A DNA stretch of 64,000 bases from Opitutaceae bacterium (GTDB lineage: Bacteria; Verrucomicrobiota; Verrucomicrobiia; Opitutales; Opitutaceae): positions 1-64,000 of the forward strand of contig SXSC01000245.1 of NCBI GenBank assembly GCA_005792355.1, read 5' to 3'. The translations under genes were made by a program, and so were the position numbers. This document shows positions 57,018 to 64,000 of the stretch, piece by piece (position 1 is the first letter of the stretch; every line of letters begins with the position of its first letter). The notes under the pieces were generated by a model. That model saw only the letters and a program-made list of their open reading frames with translations, had not been told where the DNA came from and did not search any database.

Positions 57018-57995
57018 ATGACCAAAATTGCCATCACCGACTACACCTTCCCCGATCTCAGCATCGAGGAGGCCATTCTGCGATCCGAGGGGATCGAGGT
57101 TGTTTCCTTCAAGGAAAAGCGCCCGCCCGCTGAACTCATAGGGCTCGTGCGGGATGCCGATGCAGTGATCGCTCAGTTCGCGCCGGTGAATGCGGAGGTC
57201 GTTGCCGCCATGTCCAAAGCGAAAGCCATCGTGCGCTACGGCATCGGCTACGACAATGTGGACTGCGCCGCCGCTCGCGAGCGTGGCATCCCGGTGTGCA
57301 ACATCCCGGACTACTGCATCGACGAAGTCGCGGATCACACGCTGGCCTTCATTCTCGCCAGCACACGCCAGGTGGTGCCCAATGCCCTGCACCTGCGCGC
57401 GGGCAAGTGGGGGCTCGCCACACCGCTGAGCGCAATGGCATCGCTGAAGCATTTCACCGTCGGCATTGTGGGTTTCGGACGCATCGGTCGGGAGGTCGTG
57501 AAGCGTCTGCTCGCGTTCAAGGCTCGTGTGCTCGTGTTTGATCCCGTCGTCGCGGCGGAGGAAATCACCAAAGCAGGCGCGGTGGCGGCCGCATCGTTTG
57601 ATGAGTTGCTCGCGCAGAGCGACATCGTCTCGCCGCATTGCCCATCCACACCGAAGACGAAGCAGCTCTTCAACGCCGCAGCCTTCGCGAAGATGAAAGC
57701 TGGCTCCATCTTCATCAACGTGGGCCGCGGCGACCTCGCCGACAGTGCCGCCGTCACCGAAGCGCTTCAATCCGGTCATCTCGCCGGTGCCGCGCTCGAT
57801 GTTTTCGATCCCGAGCCGATTCCGGCGGACCATCCCATCCGCACGATGCCAAACGTCATCCTCGCGGCTCATATCGCCTCTGCGAGTCCGCCCGCGGTTA
57901 AGACGCTGCGCGAAACAGCAGCCCGCATCGCGCTGATGGCCGTGCGCGGCGAAAAGCTGCCGAACATCGTCAACCAAGTGGTGGCAAAGCGATGA
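57018..57995 (+). CDS. D-2-hydroxyacid dehydrogenase (phosphoglycerate-dehydrogenase-like, C-terminal-binding-protein type)
   Basis: VGIVGFGRIGREVVKRLLAFKARVLVFDP, FINVGRGDLADSAAV, ALDVFDPEPIPADHP. Confidence 0.94.
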   Translation: MTKIAITDYTFPDLSIEEAILRSEGIEVVSFKEKRPPAELIGLVRDADAVIAQFAPVNAEVVAAMSKAKAIVRYGIGYDNVDCAAARERGIPVCNIPDYCIDEVADHTLAFILASTRQVVPNALHLRAGKWGLATPLSAMASLKHFTVGIVGFGRIGREVVKRLLAFKARVLVFDPVVAAEEITKAGAVAAASFDELLAQSDIVSPHCPSTPKTKQLFNAAAFAKMKAGSIFINVGRGDLADSAAVTEALQSGHLAGAALDVFDPEPIPADHPIRTMPNVILAAHIASASPPAVKTLRETAARIALMAVRGEKLPNIVNQVVAKR

Positions 57996-59077
57996 GTACT
58001 ATCATGCCCCCTGCGGCGGCCACTCGGGTCTCGGTTGCCGAATTGAATCGTTTTGCGACGTCGGCTTTCTGCCGTGTCGGACTGACCGAAGCCGACGCGG
58101 CAGCCGCGGCGGATGTGCTGGTGACCACCGACGCATGGGGTGTCTTCACGCACGGCACAAAGAACCTGCGGAACTACGTGCGGCGTCTCAAGGCCGGCGG
58201 GTTGCGCCCGAACGGCCGGCCTTTTGTGGCGGCCGCAGGACCGGCCTGGGCAATGGTGGATGGTGACGCCGCCGTGGGAATGATCACCTCAATCTTCGCC
58301 ATGCAGACCGCGATCGCGAAGGCACGTGAATCCGGGATCGCCTATGTCGGCGTTCGCAACAGCTCCCACTACGGTGCGGCGGGTTTTTACGCCTGGCTGG
58401 CGGCGCGGGAAGGATTGATCGGCTTGAGCATGGCCAACGACATACCGTCCGTTGCCGCACCTGGTTCGCGGGGTGCGATTACCGGCAGCAATCCAATTTC
58501 CTACGCTGTTCCAGCGGGGCGGCACCGGGCAATTCTGCTCGATATGTCGGTTGCGACGGTGGCAGGCGGAAAGGTTTACGCAGCCCGGACGCGCGGGGAA
58601 AGCATCCCGGCCAACTGGCTGATTGGTGCCGACGGGAGGCCTACGACCGATCCCAGTGGTTATCCCCAAGTGGGGGCCCTGCAGCCAGCGGCGGGACACA
58701 AGGGCTACGGCATCGCGCTGCTGATCGAGGCGCTTGCCGGGGCACTGAGCGGAGCGGCGGTGACTTGGCAGGTGGGCAATTGGCTGTGGGACGATGGTAC
58801 GAAACCCACTGGCCATGGCGCGGCCTTCATCGCGATCAACGTGCCGGCAATGATGGCGGCGGGCGAATTCACTCGGCGCATCGAGGCGCTGGTCGACGAA
58901 ATCCACCGGGCACCGCGGGCCGATAACGTGGACCGACTATACGTGCCAGGTGAAATGGAGTGGGAACGCCATGACCGGGCGATGCGGGAGGGAATATCCC
59001 TGCCCTCGGACGTGGTCGCAAGCCTGCGCGAGGCGGCGGAACTTTCCGGCGCTCCGTTGCCGGACTTCCCGCGATGA
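57992..59077 (+). CDS. Ldh-family (malate/L-lactate type) oxidoreductase
   Basis: IAYVGVRNSSHYGAAGFYAWLAAREGLIGLSMAND, GSNPISYAVPAG, GHKGYGIALLIEALAGALSGA. Confidence 0.93.
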   Translation: MSTIMPPAAATRVSVAELNRFATSAFCRVGLTEADAAAAADVLVTTDAWGVFTHGTKNLRNYVRRLKAGGLRPNGRPFVAAAGPAWAMVDGDAAVGMITSIFAMQTAIAKARESGIAYVGVRNSSHYGAAGFYAWLAAREGLIGLSMANDIPSVAAPGSRGAITGSNPISYAVPAGRHRAILLDMSVATVAGGKVYAARTRGESIPANWLIGADGRPTTDPSGYPQVGALQPAAGHKGYGIALLIEALAGALSGAAVTWQVGNWLWDDGTKPTGHGAAFIAINVPAMMAAGEFTRRIEALVDEIHRAPRADNVDRLYVPGEMEWERHDRAMREGISLPSDVVASLREAAELSGAPLPDFPR

Positions 59078-59883
59078 CCGCCTCGGCACAGAAACCGTCA
59101 GGCCCTTTGACCATGTTCTCCCTCAAGCAAAAAGTCGCAGTCGTCACCGGCGCGGGTTCAGGAATCGGCGCGGCCATCGCGGAGTGCTTCGCCCAGGCAG
59201 GGGCATTGGTCTACGTCGCCGACTGCAACGTGGCCGCCGGACTGGATACAGTCGGAAGAATTGTCCACGCCGGCGGCCAGGCAAAACTCGCCACGATCGA
59301 CATTACCAAGGAGGCTGACTGCCAGGCGATCATCCGTCGGGTGCTCGCGGAGAACGAGAATCGGTGCGACGTGCTGGTGAACAACGCGGGCATCGGCCAT
59401 GTGGGGACGATCCTCTCCACGGAACCGTCCGACTTGGAACGGCTCTGGCAGGTCAATCTTCGCGGGGCCTATTTCCTCAGCCGGGCGGTCCTGCCGGCGA
59501 TGATCGCGCGTCGCGCCGGCTCGATCATCAACCTGGCGTCGGTGGCTGGAGTCATGGGGATGGAGTCACGATTTGCCTATACGGTGACCAAGCATGCGAT
59601 CGTCGGGATGACCCGGGCGATGGCGATGGACCACGGTCCGACCGGCGTGCGGATCAACTGCATCTGCCCGGGGCGGACCCAGACCCCCTTTGTCGACGCA
59701 CGGTTGCGCGAATATCCCAATCCCGACGATTACCGAAAACAGATGGAAGCGCCGCACGCCCTGAAGCGGATGGCGCAACCGATGGAGATTGCGTCCGCCG
59801 CCTTGTATCTGGCGAGCGATGAGTCCGCCTTCGTCACCGGCAGCGCCATGATTGTGGACGGAGGTTACACCGCCGGGAAATAG
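59074..59883 (+). CDS. SDR-family oxidoreductase
   Basis: VAVVTGAGSGIGAAIAE, DVLVNNAGIG, YTVTKHAIVGMTRAMA, GSAMIVDGGYTA. Confidence 0.95.
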   Translation: MTASAQKPSGPLTMFSLKQKVAVVTGAGSGIGAAIAECFAQAGALVYVADCNVAAGLDTVGRIVHAGGQAKLATIDITKEADCQAIIRRVLAENENRCDVLVNNAGIGHVGTILSTEPSDLERLWQVNLRGAYFLSRAVLPAMIARRAGSIINLASVAGVMGMESRFAYTVTKHAIVGMTRAMAMDHGPTGVRINCICPGRTQTPFVDARLREYPNPDDYRKQMEAPHALKRMAQPMEIASAALYLASDESAFVTGSAMIVDGGYTAGK

Positions 59884-59910
59884 CCGGGCCACCACTCCCA
59901 GGATTTCACC

Positions 59911-60717
59911 ATGAAAATCATCCGATATCAGGACCCGAAGGGCGCCGTACTTTATGCGGCCCAGCAACCCGATGGAGCGGCGCTGGAAATCGCCGGAGAC
60001 ATCTTCGGGCAGTTTGAAACCTCGAGCCGAAAGGCGAACGTCGCCAAGCTGCTCGCCCCGGTCGAGCCGGTGAATCTGCTGTGCATCGGCCTCAACTACC
60101 GCCGGCACGCGGCCGAGGGCAATGCGCCGGTGCCCGAGCGCCCGGTGCTGTTTATGAAGGCAACGACCGCGGTGCAGCATCCTGGCGACCCCATCGTGCT
60201 TCCCCGCCACTTGCGGAGCAACGAGGTCGACTACGAATGCGAACTCGCGGTCGTGATCGGCAAGCGCTGCAAGAATGTCACCCGCGAGCGCGCGCTTGAC
60301 TACGTGCTCGGCTACACGTGCGCGAACGATGTGAGCGCGCGCGACTGGCAGATCAAGTGGGGCGGCAGCCAGTGGTGCCGCGGCAAGACGTTCGATACCT
60401 TCGCGCCGCTCGGACCCTGCCTGGTATTGAAGGACGAGATTCCCGATCCGGCTGCGTTGAAGATTCGCACTATCCTGAATGGCGCGGTCATGCAGGACTG
60501 GCGGTGCGACGATTTCATTTTCGACGTGCCGGCAGTCATCGCGTTTCTCAGTGGAAGCACGACGCTCCTGCCGGGCACGGTGATTCTCACGGGCACTCCG
60601 CACGGCGTTGGCTTTGCTCGCAAGCCGCCGGTGTTTCTCCAACCGGGTGACACGGTGACGGTTGAAATCGATCGCATCGGCGCCCTGACCAACCCGGTGG
60701 TGGCGGAGGAAATCTAA
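59911..60717 (+). CDS. Fumarylacetoacetate hydrolase-family protein
   Basis: LLCIGLNYRRHAAEGNAPVPERPVLFMKATTA, NEVDYECELAVVIGKRCKNV, GYTCANDVSARDWQ. Confidence 0.95.
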   Translation: MKIIRYQDPKGAVLYAAQQPDGAALEIAGDIFGQFETSSRKANVAKLLAPVEPVNLLCIGLNYRRHAAEGNAPVPERPVLFMKATTAVQHPGDPIVLPRHLRSNEVDYECELAVVIGKRCKNVTRERALDYVLGYTCANDVSARDWQIKWGGSQWCRGKTFDTFAPLGPCLVLKDEIPDPAALKIRTILNGAVMQDWRCDDFIFDVPAVIAFLSGSTTLLPGTVILTGTPHGVGFARKPPVFLQPGDTVTVEIDRIGALTNPVVAEEI

Positions 60718-60718
60718 A

Positions 60719-61669
60719 GTGGCGACGTGCCTGATCACCGGTGGGGCGGGCAATCTGGCCTCGCAATTGAGCTGGTCGCTGGCCGGGCGGTACGATCGTG
60801 TCGTTCTCTTCGACGTTGCCCCGGCTCCGGTGGCCGCGATCGCGCCGGGCGCGGTGTTCGAGCGCGGGGATCTGCTCGACCGGGCAGGGCTTGATTCACT
60901 CTTTGTCCGCCATCGTCCCGCGGCAGTGATTCACCTCGCCTCGCTGCTGTCCGGAAGCTGCGAGGATGATCGGGAACGGGGCTGGGCCGTGAACATGGAC
61001 GGGACTTTCGCCCTGTTTGAGGCGGCCCTGCGCGGAGGCGCCCCCATGGTGGTTCTCGCGAGTTCCGTGGCCGCGTACGGCGGAACGCTGCCGGAAACCC
61101 TGCGCGAAGACACCCCGCAATGGCCGGATGGACTTTACGGCGTGACAAAAATGGCGGCCGAGCGACTTGGCGTCTATTATCACCGGCGGCACGGCTTGGA
61201 TTTCCGTTGCCTGCGCCTGCCCATCACGGTCTCACGTTTCGCGCCGGCCGGGGCGGCCAGCGCCCTCGCGTCGCATGCGTTCATCGAGGCGGTGCAGCGG
61301 GGCCAGTATACCTTTTGCGTCCGACCGGATATCCGGCTGGCGCTGATCTACGTGCGCGACGTGTTGCAGGCGTTTCTGGGGTTGCTCGCGGCCCCGTCGA
61401 CGGGCCTCGGCCGCCGGGTATACAGCGTGGCGGGCGTGGCGGCGACGCTGGGTGAGGTCGCGGACGCGATCCGCCGGCGTCTGCCAGAGGCGAAGCTGCG
61501 CTTTGACCCGGATCCCGCCGCATCTGCCCTGCTCGCAAGCTGGCCGGGAAGGATCGACGATTCCGCCGCCCGCCGCGACTGGGGTTGGCAGCCGGGATTT
61601 GATCTTGAACGCATGGCGGATGATTTTCTGCAGGTGCTCCGCGTGGAGACCGGCGCGAACGCCCGATGA
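60719..61669 (+). CDS. NAD-dependent epimerase/dehydratase
   Basis: CLITGGAGNLASQL, VIHLASLLSG, YGVTKMAAERLGVYY; GTG start. Confidence 0.92.
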   Translation: MATCLITGGAGNLASQLSWSLAGRYDRVVLFDVAPAPVAAIAPGAVFERGDLLDRAGLDSLFVRHRPAAVIHLASLLSGSCEDDRERGWAVNMDGTFALFEAALRGGAPMVVLASSVAAYGGTLPETLREDTPQWPDGLYGVTKMAAERLGVYYHRRHGLDFRCLRLPITVSRFAPAGAASALASHAFIEAVQRGQYTFCVRPDIRLALIYVRDVLQAFLGLLAAPSTGLGRRVYSVAGVAATLGEVADAIRRRLPEAKLRFDPDPAASALLASWPGRIDDSAARRDWGWQPGFDLERMADDFLQVLRVETGANAR

Positions 61670-62943
61670 ACGACGTTTGCAAAAACAGCCGTCTGCGGAT
61701 GCACGCCAACTATGAGCGGCTGGCCGACCTGACTTGCGACAGTCATCTTCGCGGGCGCACTCCCGCCGGCATCGGGGCTCGCGAGGTGGCCCTCGCCCGA
61801 CTCTACAGCCATGCGTTTCGCGGGCAGGTGATCGGGGCCTTCCACGCCACGCGGCGAGCTTTGGGTGCGGTCCAACCCGTGGACCGCCTGGCCGCCGCCC
61901 ATTTGTTGCGGGCAGACGAGTTGCTGGCGGATCTGGCCAACCGGGCAATGGACACCGTGGGTCATGACGTTCGCGCCCTCATCTCGACGCTTCACCACTA
62001 CTGCACGCACGTCGCCCGAACGGCTGATGCGCTCGACACCGCGTGCGCGTGCGAAAGCTCGTCCGGGCTGCCGCGCATCCGGGATTTGTTCGTGCGGCAG
62101 ATGGAGGCCATCACGGCCGGCAATGGGCTCCACCTCACCCGTGACACCGCCGCGCCGGAGCAGGGCAGCTTCGTGGTGCCGAACCTGGGCATCACCATCG
62201 TGCCATTGGTCTACGGTGACCATCACTCGTGGAACCTGGCCTGGCTGGACGGTGCCCGTTCGGACGTGCCGTACCACCTCCACCGCGAAGGCGTGGAGAT
62301 CCACCTCGGCTATTCACCGCTGCACGGCTACGCGGTGCTCGGCGACGCCAAGGCCGAAGTGACCGAAGGCTACGCGATGCCGATTCCGCCCAAGACGCGA
62401 CACGGCTACACCAACATCGGCAACCAGACGCACCACCTCCCGTTCATCTTCGGTTCGCTGACGTGCGGCGGCTGGGGTGTATTCTTGGATGTCGAGCCGC
62501 AGCCCCGCGCACTCGACGAGCTCTCCACTGCACCGGTCCAGAGCCAAAGGTTCAACGGTACCGTGCTGCTTGAACGCGAAATAGAGAAAGCGGCCGGTCG
62601 ATATTCCAGCGTGCGCTATCCGATCATCCCGGCGGAGAGAACCGACCGCGATGGCGTGGGCGGACTGGAACTCTCGGTCACGCGGGTCACCGGACACGGC
62701 ATCACACTGCGCGCTGAATCGTTCTGCGCGGTATCGGTGGTCCGCGGAGGCGGCGTGCTGGAAATGGCCGGAGAGAAGATCACCATCGCGGCGCACGATC
62801 ATTTCGGCATCCCCGCCGGACTCATCGCGACGCTGACCGAAACTGGAAGCGATCCGCTGGTGCTGCTCGACGCCGTGCTGCGCCCGACCGGGCGGCCGCA
62901 AAACCTGTCGCCCGCGGTGGGCGGTCTTCGGCGGATCACCTGA
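61666..62943 (+). CDS. Uncharacterised cupin-like protein in a sugar operon
   Basis: ATGA overlap with the epimerase; cupin-like YHLHREGVEIHLGYSPLHGYAVLGDAKAEV and IPPKTRHGYTNIG. Confidence 0.7.
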   Translation: MNDVCKNSRLRMHANYERLADLTCDSHLRGRTPAGIGAREVALARLYSHAFRGQVIGAFHATRRALGAVQPVDRLAAAHLLRADELLADLANRAMDTVGHDVRALISTLHHYCTHVARTADALDTACACESSSGLPRIRDLFVRQMEAITAGNGLHLTRDTAAPEQGSFVVPNLGITIVPLVYGDHHSWNLAWLDGARSDVPYHLHREGVEIHLGYSPLHGYAVLGDAKAEVTEGYAMPIPPKTRHGYTNIGNQTHHLPFIFGSLTCGGWGVFLDVEPQPRALDELSTAPVQSQRFNGTVLLEREIEKAAGRYSSVRYPIIPAERTDRDGVGGLELSVTRVTGHGITLRAESFCAVSVVRGGGVLEMAGEKITIAAHDHFGIPAGLIATLTETGSDPLVLLDAVLRPTGRPQNLSPAVGGLRRIT

Positions 62944-62953
62944 GGAACCGGCC

Positions 62954-64000
62954 ATGCGTTTTCTGGGCATCGACATCGGTTCTTCCTTCATCAAGGGCGC
63001 GGTCCTCGACCGCGATGCCCTGACTCTGCGGCGTATCGAGCGCGTGCCCTTCCCGGAACCGGTGGGCGGGCTCGACCCGAAGTTCCGCGAATTCGATCCT
63101 GGCGAGATCGTGGTGGCGACCCGCGCCTTGCTCGAACGCCTGCTGGTGTGCGCGCCGGATGCCGCGGGCGTGCTCATGTGCAGCCAGCTGCATGGCTTCG
63201 TGCTCGCGGGGGACGACGGACGCCCGGCATCGAACTTCATCAACTGGCAGGACCAGCGCGCCTTGATGCCCATGCCGGGCGGAGAGCGAAGCTATTTCGA
63301 CGAAATCAACAGCCGGATCACCCGCGAGGAGCGCCGCGAGCTCGGCAACGAACCGCTGCCCGGGGTGCCGCTCAGTTTCCTGTTCTGGCTCGCCCGAAAC
63401 CAGGCGATGCCGCAGCCGCCAGCCATCGCGGCGGCTCTGCCGTATTTCGTCGTGGCGAACCTCTGTGGCTGCGCGCCGAAGTCCGATGTGACCAACGCCT
63501 ATGGGCACGGTGCGCTGAACATCGAAACGCTCAACTGGCATCAGGCGGTCATCGCAAAGCTCGGTCTGGCTGGGGTGCGCTGGCCGGAGATCGTGGCGCA
63601 GGGGACCGTCGTTGGTGAATGGCGCGTGGGCACCAGCACCCTGCCGTTCTTTGCGCCGGTGGGCGATTACCATTGCTCGCAAGTGGGCGCGCTCCTCGAC
63701 GAAGGCGAACTGTCGGTGAACATCTCGACCGGCTCGGCGGTGATCCGGCTCGCGGACGGTTGCGAGTCCGGCAATTTCCAGACCCGCCCGTGGTTTGATG
63801 GCCGATATCTCAAGACGATTACGCACATTCCTGCCGGGCGCGCGTTGAATGCCTTGGTGCGCCTGCTCGGTGAACTCGCCGAAAGCCAGGGCGTGAAACC
63901 AAGCGATCCGTGGGGATTCATCCTGGCCGAGGCAGAACGCGTGAAGACGACCGATCTCCAAATGAATCCAGCCTTCTATTTCAGTTCGATGGGAGATCGT
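62954..64000 (+). CDS. FGGY-family carbohydrate kinase (partial, runs off right edge)
   Basis: MRFLGIDIGSSFIKGAVLD, GVLMCSQLHGFVL, NFINWQDQRA, NISTGSAVIRL. Confidence 0.92.
   Translation, partial: MRFLGIDIGSSFIKGAVLDRDALTLRRIERVPFPEPVGGLDPKFREFDPGEIVVATRALLERLLVCAPDAAGVLMCSQLHGFVLAGDDGRPASNFINWQDQRALMPMPGGERSYFDEINSRITREERRELGNEPLPGVPLSFLFWLARNQAMPQPPAIAAALPYFVVANLCGCAPKSDVTNAYGHGALNIETLNWHQAVIAKLGLAGVRWPEIVAQGTVVGEWRVGTSTLPFFAPVGDYHCSQVGALLDEGELSVNISTGSAVIRLADGCESGNFQTRPWFDGRYLKTITHIPAGRALNALVRLLGELAESQGVKPSDPWGFILAEAERVKTTDLQMNPAFYFSSMGDR

Noticed and set aside
1-64000. CRISPR array, rRNA operon or prophage
   Set aside because: No regularly spaced direct repeats, no rRNA-like stretch and no phage structural genes were seen.

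Overview
High-GC bacterial chromosome segment. Gene content (paired sulfatases, DUF1501/DUF1549-1553, DUF6797-like cytochrome, CotH/lamin-tail giant, L-fuconate-type sugar-acid genes) suggests Verrucomicrobiota, probably Opitutaceae; this is inferred from protein families and was not computed. The core is ordinary: RND efflux, sulfatases, aroQ, a type III PKS cluster, YqgE, tRNA-Glu, TPR proteins, a DEAD-box helicase, a corrinoid methyltransferase set and a sugar-acid catabolic operon. The points most worth a second look are: (1) two 124-bp hairpin elements in opposite orientation, identical except for one base and a precisely inverted 12-bp loop; (2) a ~2.2-kb mini-island bounded by a 25-bp duplication of the tRNA-Glu 3' end, carrying AbiEi with a truncated AbiEii plus HigBA and no integrase; (3) a translationally coupled AAA ATPase / TOPRIM- or DUF4276-like pair resembling two-gene defence modules; (4) a dispersed ~140-bp repeat that preserves a micro-ORF; (5) several decayed patches: an AraC/TonB-receptor/DUF4159 mosaic, a dead tyrosine recombinase beside a perfect 14-bp inverted repeat, an AlbA_2::PIN chimera, and a PfkB kinase split by one TAG codon. 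No CRISPR array, rRNA or prophage was seen. All family calls are from reading the translations; no database search was run.
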